From positions 62,001 through 126,000 of the forward strand of contig JAHBVR010000001.1 of the NCBI GenBank assembly GCA_019637395.1: a DNA stretch of 64,000 bases, given 5' to 3'. The notes under the pieces were generated by a model. The model did not search any database. It saw nothing but the letters and a program-made list of their open reading frames with translations, and was not told the origin of the DNA. The translations under genes were made by a program, and so were the position numbers. This document shows positions 25,307 through 33,798 of the stretch, one piece after another (position 1 is the first letter of the stretch; every line of letters begins with the position of its first letter). Source of the DNA: Vulcanimicrobiota bacterium. Its GTDB lineage: Bacteria; Vulcanimicrobiota; Xenobia; Xenobiales; JADMJV01.

Positions 25307-25923
25307 AAGCGCTCTTTCTGTCTTTCCTGTTGAGCCTGGCCGTGTGGGCTCAGCCGGCCGGCTACTTGACCCCGCTTCCCCAATACAAGGATCGGGCCCC
25401 GGCGCTGACCCAGGTAACCAAAGTGCGCTTCGTGACCACCCAGGGCAACATCCTCATGGAACTTTACCCGCAGGCCGCCCCAAACGCCGTGGCCCGCTTC
25501 ACCGAGCTGGTCCAGAAGGGATTTTACGACTTCACCCCGGTCTTTCGCGTCGTTCCGAACTTTGTGGCCCAGTTCGGGATCAACTGGCGGGGCACGTTCC
25601 CAGAGTACCAGAACAACAACTTCAAGGATGACCCCAGCTATTTTGCTCTGGGCCCGGGCACGCTGGCCTTTGCCAAAGCGGGTCCGGACACTAACAGCAC
25701 CCAGGTCTTCATCAACTACCAGGACAACTCTCGGCTGGTGCAGCAGGGCAACTTTACCGCCTTCGGCAAGGTCATCGAAGGTCTGGACGTGGCTCTGAGC
25801 TTTCCGGCCGTGGGCGACCCCAGTATGGGGCTGGATCAAGACCAACTGTGGGGCAAAGGGGACGCCTACTTGAAAAAACTCCCCCAGCAACCCGCCTACA
25901 TACTCTTTGCCGAAGTCATCTGA
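25303..25923 (+). CDS. Secreted cyclophilin-type peptidyl-prolyl isomerase
   Basis: 206 residues from a GTG overlapping the stop of the preceding gene (GTGA). A signal peptide (KALFLSFLLSLAVWA, cleavage near residue 16) without lipobox Cys predicts a periplasmic or secreted form. The cyclophilin domain is clearly paralogous to its neighbour (shared NFKDDPS, FAKAGPDTNSTQVFIN, FTAFGKV), so the pair arose by tandem duplication. Its final 17 bases overlap the type III polyketide synthase gene. Confidence 0.9.
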   Translation: MKALFLSFLLSLAVWAQPAGYLTPLPQYKDRAPALTQVTKVRFVTTQGNILMELYPQAAPNAVARFTELVQKGFYDFTPVFRVVPNFVAQFGINWRGTFPEYQNNNFKDDPSYFALGPGTLAFAKAGPDTNSTQVFINYQDNSRLVQQGNFTAFGKVIEGLDVALSFPAVGDPSMGLDQDQLWGKGDAYLKKLPQQPAYILFAEVI

Positions 25924-26971
25924 AGCCCACTGCGGATTGCTCGGTTGCGCCACCGCCCTGCCGCCGCATTACTACTCGCAAGAAGACCTCTTGCAAGGCC
26001 TGGAACAACTCTGGCGAGAGCAACACTATAATGGCCAGAGGCTGCGCCAGTTTCATCAGGCCATGGGCATCGCCGGCCGCCATCTAAGCCTGCCCCGCGA
26101 AGACTATCTGAAAGCCTCGGATTTCAGCCAGCGCAACCGCGCCTTCGCTCAGGTATCTCTGGAGCTGGCCGAGCGCGTGGTCAGCGACCTGTTGAACCAA
26201 AGTCAGGTGTGCGCCGAGCAGATCGACTTCCTGGTCTACACCAGCGTCACCGGGCTCAGCGTGCCCTCACTGGACGCGCAACTGATGAATCGCCTGCCTT
26301 TTCGTCTCGACCTGCGCCGGCTGCCTCTTTTCGGGTTGGGCTGTCTGGGCGGCGCGGCCGGCACGGCCCGTCTGGCCGATTTGCTCAAAGGGAAGCCACA
26401 AAGCCACGGCATCCTGCTCAGTGTGGAGCTTTGTTCGCTGACCCTGCAACCCCAGGATCTGTCAGCCGCCAACCTGGTAGCCAGCGGTCTTTTCGGCGAT
26501 GGGGCGGCAGCCTTGCTGATGGGGCCCGCCGCCTCGGGCCGACCCGCGGTGGTAGATACTCGCTCGGTGTTTTTTCCCAACTCTCAGGAGGTAATGGGCT
26601 GGAATATCGGCAGCCACGGATTCTCCATCGTGTTGTCCCCGCAGGTGCCGCATTATGCGCAAGAACATCTGGGCCCGGCCCTGGTTCAATTTCTCGAGGA
26701 CCATCAACTGAGCCCGGCCGACATCAAAGCCTGGGTGGCCCATCCGGGCGGCCCCAAGGTGGTGGACGCCCTTCAACAAGCTCTGGGCCTGCCCACGGAA
26801 AGCTTGCGAACCACCCGCGACTCCCTGCAAAAAGTAGGCAATCTCTCCTCCGCCTCGGTTCTCTTCATCCTGGCCGAAGTTCTGAAAAGGGACTACCGGC
26901 CCGGCGACTACGGTCTGATGCTGGCCATGGGCCCGGCTTTTTGCGCCGAGTTGGTACTGCTGAAGTGGTAA
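25907..26971 (+). CDS. Type III polyketide synthase (chalcone synthase family)
   Basis: 354 residues from a TTG inside the end of the PPIase gene. The catalytic triad is complete: Cys146 in LFGLGCLGGAAG, His279 in WVAHPGGPK and Asn312 in VGNLSSASV. Size and motifs fit the bacterial alkylpyrone/alkylresorcinol synthase branch (for example Bacillus BpsA). These enzymes extend a fatty acyl starter with malonyl-CoA and cyclise to pyrones or resorcinols. The neighbouring ICMT-type methyltransferase, FAAL-like ligase and ACP suggest that a long-chain acyl unit is the starter. The exact product is inference. Confidence 0.93.
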   Translation: MPKSSEAHCGLLGCATALPPHYYSQEDLLQGLEQLWREQHYNGQRLRQFHQAMGIAGRHLSLPREDYLKASDFSQRNRAFAQVSLELAERVVSDLLNQSQVCAEQIDFLVYTSVTGLSVPSLDAQLMNRLPFRLDLRRLPLFGLGCLGGAAGTARLADLLKGKPQSHGILLSVELCSLTLQPQDLSAANLVASGLFGDGAAALLMGPAASGRPAVVDTRSVFFPNSQEVMGWNIGSHGFSIVLSPQVPHYAQEHLGPALVQFLEDHQLSPADIKAWVAHPGGPKVVDALQQALGLPTESLRTTRDSLQKVGNLSSASVLFILAEVLKRDYRPGDYGLMLAMGPAFCAELVLLKW

Positions 26972-27465
26972 CTTTCCTGATCATCTGGGTGCTTTTAGTC
27001 TTCCAGCGTCTGGCCGAGGTCCGCCGGGCAGGCCGGAATACCCGCAAGCTGTTGAGGGAAGGAGCGCGAGAATTCGCTCCCGGCCATTACAAAGTGATGG
27101 TTCTGCTCCACCTCCTCTGGTTCGCCGGCTGGCTCTACGAGGTGGCCAGCCAGGGAGCCGGCTGGGACGGACGCTGGCTGCTGCCGGCCCTGGCCGGCCA
27201 GGCTCTGCGAGCCTGGGCCCAGCAGGTGCTGGGCTCACGCTGGACCACGCGCATCCTGGTTTTCCGCAACGAACAGCCCGTTCACCATGGTCCCTTCCGC
27301 TATCTGCGGCATCCCAATTACCTGGGCGTGGTTCTGGAACTGCTCAGCTTTCCGCTGCTGTTTGGAGCCTGGAGGACCTCTTTGCTGATCAGCCTGGCCA
27401 ACGCCATGCTGCTGCACTGGCGCATTCGTATGGAGGAACAGGCGTGGAAGACATTTGGAAGTTGA
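26965..27465 (+). CDS. ICMT-family membrane methyltransferase (BpsB-like)
   Basis: 166 residues from a GTG overlapping the end of the polyketide synthase gene by seven bases. Four or more hydrophobic helices and the C-terminal motif HGPFRYLRHPNYLGVVLELL place it in the isoprenylcysteine carboxyl methyltransferase/phospholipid methyltransferase family. Bacillus subtilis BpsB (YpbQ), encoded next to the type III PKS BpsA, O-methylates alkylpyrones, and the gene order here is the same. A role as alkylpyrone or resorcinol O-methyltransferase is therefore likely. Confidence 0.88.
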   Translation: MVTFLIIWVLLVFQRLAEVRRAGRNTRKLLREGAREFAPGHYKVMVLLHLLWFAGWLYEVASQGAGWDGRWLLPALAGQALRAWAQQVLGSRWTTRILVFRNEQPVHHGPFRYLRHPNYLGVVLELLSFPLLFGAWRTSLLISLANAMLLHWRIRMEEQAWKTFGS

Positions 27466-27695
27466 CCGAGGAGACCTTGCGCCGGCAATGCCGAGTGGCG
27501 GGTCCCATCCAGCCCTCCACCCGTTTACGCGAGGACCTGGGACTGGATTCCCTGGCTCTGCTCACGCTGGCCGTGGCCGCCGAAGACCATTTCCAATTTT
27601 GCCTCAACGAAGACCCCGAAAGTCCACCGGCCACGGTGGGTGACTTTGTCGGCCTGGTCGAGTCCCGCCTGCGCGAGCTGGGCCGCCATGCTTGA
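27444..27695 (+). CDS. Acyl carrier protein
   Basis: 83 residues from a GTG overlapping the methyltransferase gene by 22 bases. The phosphopantetheine site is Ser36 in LGLDSLALL, preceded by TRLREDLG. The protein is acidic and of ACP length. It overlaps the following ligase gene by eight bases. In context it should carry the acyl group activated by the FAAL-like enzyme and hand it to the type III synthase. A housekeeping ACP is unlikely because no fatty-acid genes are here. Confidence 0.88.
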   Translation: MEDIWKLTEETLRRQCRVAGPIQPSTRLREDLGLDSLALLTLAVAAEDHFQFCLNEDPESPPATVGDFVGLVESRLRELGRHA

Positions 27696-29145
27696 GCTGC
27701 TGCGGGCGCGCCGCCAACCGAGTCCGTGCGGCCTCTATTGCGAGCAGGCCTTTCATCCTTACGAGGAGATTCTGGCCACGGCCGCTCGCCAGGCCGCCGC
27801 CCTGACCCCGGGCACGGTGGTGGTGCTGGTGGGCGAGAATAGCCTGGAATTGGTCCAGGCTCTATTGGCGGCCTGGTGGGCGGGCTGCACTCCCGTCTGC
27901 CTGCCGCCCCCCGCCAGGCTGCAACAGGCCGGCCCCTACCAGGATTTTTTGCGCTCGTGCCTGGAGCACGTGGGAGCGACCGGTGGCTGGTGCGACGCCC
28001 GCCTGGAAAAACGCCTGCCCGGTCAGTGGCGCAGTTTACCGTTGCCCACCGCCGAAACGGAAACGGGGCCGGGACCCGAAGCAGCCTGCGCCTATATTCA
28101 GTTTTCCAGCGGCACCACCCTGGAACCGCGAGCCACCCGTCTGAGCCACGCCAACCTGGCTCACAATCTGGAGGCGATCGCCCGGCAGCTGCCCGGCGAC
28201 CGAACCCGGCACAGTTGTGTCTCCTGGCTGCCGCTCTATCACGACATGGGCCTGGTCGGCTGCCTGCTCAGCGCCCTCTACGCGCCCGGCTCGCTCAGTT
28301 TGCTGACCCCGCTCCAATTCGCGCTGCGCCCCGACAGCTGGCTGCAAACCCTCAGCCAACGGCGCGCCAGCATCTCGGTGGCCCCCAATTTCGCGCTGGA
28401 GCAGCTGTTGCAGCGGGGCACGACCCAGCATCTGGATCTTTCGTGTCTGCAAATGTTGCTGCTCGGCTCCGAGACCATTCGCCCCGAAACCCTTCGTGAG
28501 TTTCACGCCAAATATGCGGGCTGCGGATTGGCCTGGGAAGCACTACGGCCGGTCTACGGTCTGGCGGAGAACACGCTGGCCGTCACTTTCAGCGCCGGAC
28601 CGCGCTTGCTGGGATTCTGCCTGCCCGGCGAAATCGGCGGCCAGGTGACCACAGGCACGAGGCAACTCGTCAGCTTGGGCCAACCGGTGGAGGGAGTGCA
28701 GGTTTCGATTGGCGATGAGCAAGGCCAGCCGCTGCCGGCCGGCTCTTTGGGCTCTATTCAAGTAGCCGGCCCCAGCCTGGCTGCTGACTTGAATTCGCCC
28801 TACGATACCGGTGATCTGGGCTTCTTCTGGGAAGAAGAACTCTACTTTGTGACGCGGCGTAAAGACGTGCTGGTCCACCACGCCCGCAAGCACGACCCGG
28901 AGGTAGTAGAACAACTGGTGCTTCCTTTCGAAAGTGCGGCCGTGCAGCAGGAGCACGGCGCGGTCTGCCTGATCGAGCGTCCCCGGCGCGGGCCCGTTCC
29001 TAAGCTGGATGAATTGCAGCGGCGACTCAGCACGGCTCCGCTGCCGGTGCGGGCCGAACTGGTCGACAGCGGTTGGCTGCCGCGCACCAGCAGCGGCAAA
29101 ATCTCGCGCTTTCGCGCCCGGAAAAAATGGGATGTCTCTTTATAA
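27688..29145 (+). CDS. Fatty-acyl-AMP ligase-like enzyme (FAAL)
   Basis: 485 residues from the ATG at 27688. Adenylate-forming family motifs: FSSGTTLEPRATRLSHANL (P-loop A3), SWLPLYHDMGLVG (strongly characteristic of FAALs), VYGLAENTL (A5), YDTGDLGF (A7) and the catalytic lysine in SSGKISR (A10). It is shorter than typical FAALs (570-600), mainly in the C-terminal subdomain and N-terminal strand. FAALs activate fatty acids as acyl-AMP and load them on ACP; the ACP gene immediately upstream fits this. Substrate chain length unknown. Confidence 0.88.
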   Translation: MLELLRARRQPSPCGLYCEQAFHPYEEILATAARQAAALTPGTVVVLVGENSLELVQALLAAWWAGCTPVCLPPPARLQQAGPYQDFLRSCLEHVGATGGWCDARLEKRLPGQWRSLPLPTAETETGPGPEAACAYIQFSSGTTLEPRATRLSHANLAHNLEAIARQLPGDRTRHSCVSWLPLYHDMGLVGCLLSALYAPGSLSLLTPLQFALRPDSWLQTLSQRRASISVAPNFALEQLLQRGTTQHLDLSCLQMLLLGSETIRPETLREFHAKYAGCGLAWEALRPVYGLAENTLAVTFSAGPRLLGFCLPGEIGGQVTTGTRQLVSLGQPVEGVQVSIGDEQGQPLPAGSLGSIQVAGPSLAADLNSPYDTGDLGFFWEEELYFVTRRKDVLVHHARKHDPEVVEQLVLPFESAAVQQEHGAVCLIERPRRGPVPKLDELQRRLSTAPLPVRAELVDSGWLPRTSSGKISRFRARKKWDVSL

Positions 29146-29707
29146 TCTGCTGAACCGGCGGCGCATGGTCCGCGAATACGAAGACCGGCCTCTGGAAAGG
29201 GACAAGCTGGAGCGCGTGCTGGCGGCCGCCCTGCGGGGCCCGAGCGCCGGCAATTCTCAGGGCGTCAGCCTGGTGGTGGTGCAAACCTTAGAAAATCGGC
29301 AGGCCATCGCCGCTCTGGCCGGCGAACCGGACTGGCTGGCCCGGGGCTATCCCGCCTGGCTCAGTCTGGCTCCGGTGCATTTGATCCTCTGTGCCGAACC
29401 GCAGGTTTATCGGGACCGCTATGCCCAACCCGACAAAGACACGGCCGAAAAGAACTGGCCCGTCCCTTATTGGCATGTCGACGCCGGCTGCATGCTCATG
29501 ATTTTGCTGCTGGCCGCTCTCGAGGAAGGGTTGGCGGCCGGCTTCCAGGGGATTCACAACCTGCCCGGCCTGGCCGACCTGCTGCACATTCCGGCCGAGG
29601 TGGAGCCCATCGGACTGCTCACCCTGGGCTATTCTCAATCCAGCAGAAAAGGACATTCAGCCAATCGTCCCGCCCGCGCTCAGCGCGTGCACCTGGAACG
29701 ATGGTAA
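29132..29707 (+). CDS. Nitroreductase-family flavoprotein
   Basis: 191 residues from an ATG overlapping the ligase gene by 14 bases. The N-terminal RRRMVREYEDRPLERDKLERVL and GPSAGNSQG segments are the FMN-binding signature of the nitroreductase fold. The middle section (about 105-150) is full-length, and GLAAGFQGI is the conserved late FMN contact. These enzymes use NAD(P)H and FMN to reduce nitro groups, quinones or double bonds. In this operon it may reduce or oxidise the polyketide or its quinone form; that role is inference. Confidence 0.88.
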   Translation: MSLYNLLNRRRMVREYEDRPLERDKLERVLAAALRGPSAGNSQGVSLVVVQTLENRQAIAALAGEPDWLARGYPAWLSLAPVHLILCAEPQVYRDRYAQPDKDTAEKNWPVPYWHVDAGCMLMILLLAALEEGLAAGFQGIHNLPGLADLLHIPAEVEPIGLLTLGYSQSSRKGHSANRPARAQRVHLERW

Positions 29708-30849
29708 AAGAATGTTCGGTCCTTATCGTCGGCGGTGGCCCGGCCGGATTGACCGCCGCGCGCGCCCTGCTGGCCCGCGGCTTGCGACCGGTCGTTTTGG
29801 AACGGCGCCGCTGGCCGGTGGACAAGGTCTGCGGAGAAGGCATCATGCCGGTGGGCCTGGCCAGCTTGCGGCGCCTGGGGGTAGAGTCCCCGGCCGGCTG
29901 CCCGTTGCGCGGCGTCGACTACGTCGAGGGGAAGCTGCGGGCGGGCGCCGATTTTGCCGAAGGCCCGGGCCTAGTGGTGCGCCGCACCGACCTGTCCCGA
30001 GCCCTGCTCTGTCCGGCCGAACTGGTGGAGAACTGCCTGGTCCGGGAAGTACGCCGCCAGGGAGACTGGATGGAGGTGGACAGCAGCCGGGGCCGCTGGC
30101 GCTGCCACCTGCTGGTGGCGGCCGACGGCCTGCATTCCCCCATCGGCCTCATGCTGGGACTGCGCAGGGGCGGACAAAACTGGCTGCAGCGCTGGGGTTG
30201 GCGCCAGCATTTCGCCATCAAGCCCTGGAACGGGCGGGTCGAGGTGCACTACGCGCGCGACTGTGAAGCTTACCTTTCTCCGGTAGGCCCGGAAAGGCTG
30301 GGCGTGGCCGTGGTTAGCCGGACAGGATTGCGCCGCCACAACTGGCTGCAGGCCTTTCCCGAACTCCAGCAGCGGCTGCACGCGCCGGTCTCGCAACTGG
30401 CCGGCTACGGGCCGCTATGGCAGCGCAGCCGCCGAGTCCATGAACCGGGGGTGGTGCTGCTCGGCGACGCAGCCGGCTACCTGGACGCCTGCACGGGCGA
30501 AGGACTGAGTCTGGCCTTCGCCCAGGCCGAAGCCCTGGGCGAATTGTATCGAGAGGGTCCGGGGCTGACCTTTTTACCGGAATATGGGCGGCGCTACGCG
30601 GACATCGTGCGCCACTACTACACAGTCACCTGGGGAGCGCTCTGGTTGGCCCGCTGGCCCTGGCTGCGCACGGCCGTGTTGCGCACTCTGGCCGGCCAAC
30701 CCGGCCTTTTTCAGCAACTGCTCAGCGCCAACCAGGGACTGCTACCTCCGCACCGGCCCCTGCTCAAGTTGTTGCTCAAAGTGCCGCCACAGCTCTTTGC
30801 AGGTTGGCTCGGGCACTGGTTTCCAGGCGTTGGCGAAAAAACTCGGTGA
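29701..30849 (+). CDS. FAD-dependent oxidoreductase (geranylgeranyl-reductase-like)
   Basis: 382 residues from an ATG overlapping the nitroreductase stop (ATGGTAA). The Rossmann fingerprint VLIVGGGPAGLTAARALLARG (about 7-27) and the second FAD motif GDAAGYLDACTGEGLSLA place it in the geranylgeranyl reductase/UbiH-type flavoprotein group. The Cys in DKVCGEGI after the first fold is typical of geranylgeranyl-reductase-like members. Such genes recur beside type III PKS/ICMT pairs in several bacteria. Here it is the last gene of the chain and likely hydroxylates or reduces the lipid product. It overlaps the opposing HD gene by 74 bases. Confidence 0.9.
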   Translation: MVKECSVLIVGGGPAGLTAARALLARGLRPVVLERRRWPVDKVCGEGIMPVGLASLRRLGVESPAGCPLRGVDYVEGKLRAGADFAEGPGLVVRRTDLSRALLCPAELVENCLVREVRRQGDWMEVDSSRGRWRCHLLVAADGLHSPIGLMLGLRRGGQNWLQRWGWRQHFAIKPWNGRVEVHYARDCEAYLSPVGPERLGVAVVSRTGLRRHNWLQAFPELQQRLHAPVSQLAGYGPLWQRSRRVHEPGVVLLGDAAGYLDACTGEGLSLAFAQAEALGELYREGPGLTFLPEYGRRYADIVRHYYTVTWGALWLARWPWLRTAVLRTLAGQPGLFQQLLSANQGLLPPHRPLLKLLLKVPPQLFAGWLGHWFPGVGEKTR

Positions 30850-31369
30850 AATAGAGGTGAGGACGCTCCAGAAACTGGAGGAGGATCTGCTTGCGTTTAC
30901 GGCGGAACAAAAACCACGGCACCCAGGAATATTCCTGGCGCACGCCCTGTTCATACCGGTCGAAACGGGAAGGCTCGGCGCCCAGCACGGACAGGTCGAT
31001 GTCCACCATCCAGCGGCCCAGTTCGCTGGCCGGCTGCGCCGAATGCCGCGTATCCAGGATCAGTTCCACTTCGGCCCTTTCCCCCAGATCGCGCCGGCAC
31101 CAATCGGCGCTGGCCTGCTCGTTGTCGCCGCGTTTTCCGTCGTAAACCGCATCGTGGTAGAAAAGAGCCAGGCTCAACCGATCTTTTTCGTGTTCGGGCA
31201 GCGGCACCCGATCCACCCATTCGAGCACCTCTTCCAGGTGCTCCAGGTTGTGATAGCCCCGTCCCGGTTGGCTGTAGGCCTCGAGCAGCGGTGCCGAGTC
31301 CAGTTCGGGTAACAATTTTTGCCAGCGCTGGCGGAGCCGCTCGCGCCGGAGCGAATCTTGGGTGTCCAT
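30776..31369 (-). CDS. HD-domain metal-dependent phosphohydrolase
   Basis: 197 residues from the ATG at 31369. GRGYHNLEHLEEVLEWVD and LALFYHDAVYD provide the H...HD metal ligands of the COG4339 group of predicted HD hydrolases, where the H-N-x-x-H motif replaces a simple first His. A role in nucleotide or phosphate hydrolysis is likely; substrate unknown. Its start codon shares the palindrome CCATGG with the start of the divergent glycosidase, so there is no room for a promoter between the coding starts. Its 3' end overlaps the FAD reductase gene. Confidence 0.85.
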   Translation of the reverse strand: MDTQDSLRRERLRQRWQKLLPELDSAPLLEAYSQPGRGYHNLEHLEEVLEWVDRVPLPEHEKDRLSLALFYHDAVYDGKRGDNEQASADWCRRDLGERAEVELILDTRHSAQPASELGRWMVDIDLSVLGAEPSRFDRYEQGVRQEYSWVPWFLFRRKRKQILLQFLERPHLYFTEFFRQRLETSARANLQRAVAAL

Positions 31370-32711
31370 GGCCACTTCTTCGCTCTCCTTTCCAGCGGAC
31401 TTCTTCTGGGGCTGCGCCACCGCCGCCCTGCAAATCGAAGGCTCCACCCGAGCGGATGGGCGCGAGCCCAGCATTTGGGACGATTTCTGCCGCGACCATC
31501 CGGAGCGGATTCACGGCCGGGCCACCCCTGAGGTAGCCTGCGACCATTACCTTCGCTGGCAAGAAGACCTGGATTGGATCGGCCGGTTAGGCCACAATGC
31601 CTACCGCTTCTCCCTGTCCTGGCCACGCGGAGTCCGCGGCCTGGACTTCTATGATCGGCTGGTGGATGGGCTGTGCGCCCGCGGCGTGGCGCCCATGGCC
31701 ACGCTCTATCATTGGGATCTGCCGGCCCGCCTGGGCAGCTGGGAGAATCGTGAGGTGCCGGAAGCCTTCGCCGAATACGTGGAACTGGCTGCGCGCCGGC
31801 TGGGCGATCGGGTCACCCATTGGATGACCCTCAACGAACCCGCCTGGAGCATTCTGAACGGCTATGTGACCGGCCTGCATCCGCCCTGTGTGCAAGACCT
31901 GGAGCGGGCTTTTCAGGCCGGCCACCAGCTGATGCGCGCTCATCACCTGGCTTTAGAACGCCTGCGGACGGCCGGAGTGCGCGGCCAGTTGGGCATCGCT
32001 CTCAACCTGAGCCCCGTGCGTTGCGCCGGGAACAGCGCCAGGGATCGGCGGGCGGCGCGTTGGGCCGACGACTATCTGAATCGCTGGTTCCTGGAAGCGG
32101 TGGTGCACGGGCGCTATCCTCGGGAAGCCGCGCGCCGGCTACGTTTTGAAGAGGTGCTGGAAAATCCGCAAGCGGTGGATTTTCTGGGGGTCAACTACTA
32201 CTACCCCAAGTGGGTGGCCCACTCCCAACAAGCCACTCACTTTCATCTCAACACCAGCGGGCAAAGCCAGGAAAAGTGCCAGTTCTCGCTGCACGGCCGG
32301 ATGCAATTCGTGGATTCGCCGCGCTCCCAAAAGACCGAGTGGGACTGGGAGATCGATCCTCAAGGGTTGGAGGACCTGCTACTCGATCTGCACAGCAACT
32401 ATCCGGGCTTGCCGCTCATGGTCACGGAAAACGGCATCGGCCTGCGCGAAGATTGGTCTTCTCCAGAAGACCCGCAACGCATCGCCTTTGTGGAGGCTCA
32501 TCTGCGGGCGATTGCGCGCGCCATGGCCAGGGGCGCGCCGGTGCGCGGTTACTTGATGTGGGCCCTGATGGACAACTTCTCCTGGCTCAACGGCTATCAG
32601 AAGCGCTACGGACTGCTGGCCGTCCATCCCGAAACCCTGGAACGCCGGCCCAAGGCCAGCGCCGCCTGGTTTCGGGAGCTCTTTCAGAGCTCGGCCGGCT
32701 CCAAGAGCTGA
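31362..32711 (+). CDS. bglA: Glycoside hydrolase family 1 beta-glucosidase
   Basis: 449 residues from GTG at 31362 (in-frame ATG at 31368 also fits). The GH1 N-terminal signature FPADFFWGCATAALQIEG, acid/base Glu159 in TLNEP and nucleophile Glu356 in VTENGI are intact, as is the late WALMDNFSW substrate-binding motif. It hydrolyses beta-linked glucosides or galactosides. No signal peptide, so cytoplasmic. It has no adjacent sugar transporter or regulator. The 3' end overlaps the convergent DUF2071 gene by 28 bases. Confidence 0.95.
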   Translation: MSMATSSLSFPADFFWGCATAALQIEGSTRADGREPSIWDDFCRDHPERIHGRATPEVACDHYLRWQEDLDWIGRLGHNAYRFSLSWPRGVRGLDFYDRLVDGLCARGVAPMATLYHWDLPARLGSWENREVPEAFAEYVELAARRLGDRVTHWMTLNEPAWSILNGYVTGLHPPCVQDLERAFQAGHQLMRAHHLALERLRTAGVRGQLGIALNLSPVRCAGNSARDRRAARWADDYLNRWFLEAVVHGRYPREAARRLRFEEVLENPQAVDFLGVNYYYPKWVAHSQQATHFHLNTSGQSQEKCQFSLHGRMQFVDSPRSQKTEWDWEIDPQGLEDLLLDLHSNYPGLPLMVTENGIGLREDWSSPEDPQRIAFVEAHLRAIARAMARGAPVRGYLMWALMDNFSWLNGYQKRYGLLAVHPETLERRPKASAAWFRELFQSSAGSKS

Positions 32712-33379
32712 GCCGAGGTTTTCAGGCGGGCCGAGAAGAGCAGGCTGGCCGGCGGCCCGCTCAGGCGCAACCCCAGCGGAGCTTCCATGGTGTGGCCGTC
32801 CAGTTCCACCTCCGCCTGTTGCAACGGCCAGCGCTGGTGATAGACGCGGGCGCGGAAGACGCGCCCGTCGGGATGCTGAGAAAAGAGCCAGTAGCGCTCG
32901 GTGAGAAACTCCTCCAAGGAGCCGGCCTGGGAGCGAAAGACCTCACCCACCGGCCGGAAACGACCGGAGAAATGGACCCCGGGGGAGCCGCGGTGGGTGC
33001 GGCGCACCCAGTAATGGCACCAGCCGCGCTCCCAGCGCCGTTCAAAGCTGGCATCGAAATAAGGAAGGTGGAAAAAGGCGCGGGCGGCGCGCACGGCCAG
33101 GGGATGGGCGCAGTCCAGACTGAAGAACCAGACTCCGGATACGGCCCGATCGCGCACGTAGGTGCGCACGTTGAACTCGGGAAAGGCCGAGAGGCCGGGG
33201 ATGTCGGGGAAGCCGGTGGGCTTGACGCCGGTCATGGTAAAGGGCACCAGCGCCAGCCAGGCCCAGCCGTCGTAAGTATTCACCTCCAGGGCTGCGGGAA
33301 TGAAAGGGCGTAGCTCGGCCACCCGCACCGGCCAGTGCAGGAAACACAAATCCAGCCAGTTCATTTGCATGACTTTCAC
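32684..33379 (-). CDS. DUF2071 (YqjF-like) protein
   Basis: 231 residues from the GTG at 33379 (in-frame ATG at 33370). The opening MNWLDLCFLHWPV, then LRPFIPAALEVNTYDGWAWL and GVWFFSLD, are the hallmarks of the DUF2071/YqjF family, which has an acetoacetate-decarboxylase-like fold. The usual catalytic Lys of acetoacetate decarboxylase is not evident, so function is unknown. Faces the small membrane protein gene on the other strand across 35 bases. Cytoplasmic. Confidence 0.85.
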   Translation of the reverse strand: MKVMQMNWLDLCFLHWPVRVAELRPFIPAALEVNTYDGWAWLALVPFTMTGVKPTGFPDIPGLSAFPEFNVRTYVRDRAVSGVWFFSLDCAHPLAVRAARAFFHLPYFDASFERRWERGWCHYWVRRTHRGSPGVHFSGRFRPVGEVFRSQAGSLEEFLTERYWLFSQHPDGRVFRARVYHQRWPLQQAEVELDGHTMEAPLGLRLSGPPASLLFSARLKTSAQLLEPAEL

Positions 33380-33414
33380 AGGTAGCCACCTTCCCGGCGC
33401 GAATTTCCCACTCT

Positions 33415-33798
33415 ATGATTGGAATTCCCTCCGCCTCCGAAGACTCGGCGCCTCTAACCTCTCGAGCCATCTGGTCGGACTGCCTGGCTTATTGGGAGCC
33501 TCGCCGGCTGGTATACAATGGGCTGCTGGCCCTGGTGGTTCTGCTCCAATTACAACAAAACCATTGGTGGGCGGACTTCCTGACGGGGGCGTCTCTACTG
33601 CGTCTGGTCATCGCCGTGGCGCTGGCCAATCTGTGCTATACCACTGCTCACGCCATCGATCTGGCCATCCAGCATTCCGACTTTCGCAAGTTCTGGCTCG
33701 ACATGCGGGGCTGGCTCTTCGCCGCCGGCAGCGTGTTGGGCAGCGTGCTCGCCTGCGTTTTCCTACCGGTCTTCGTGTTGGGGCATCCTTGGCTATGA
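33415..33798 (+). CDS. Small membrane protein coupled to GspF/PilC
   Basis: 127 residues, no family recognised. Three hydrophobic helices (about 33-50, 60-80, 103-123) connected by short loops, with a Trp-rich first loop. The stop overlaps the start of the GspF-like gene (ATGA), so it is translated with it. It could be a small partner of the pilus platform protein; that is inference from position only. RBS not evident. Confidence 0.65.
   Translation: MIGIPSASEDSAPLTSRAIWSDCLAYWEPRRLVYNGLLALVVLLQLQQNHWWADFLTGASLLRLVIAVALANLCYTTAHAIDLAIQHSDFRKFWLDMRGWLFAAGSVLGSVLACVFLPVFVLGHPWL

Noticed and set aside
31597-33313. Plus-strand ORFs in other frames inside and after the GH1 gene
   Set aside because: They coincide with the GH1 and DUF2071 genes and have Arg/Pro/Gly-rich shadow composition.
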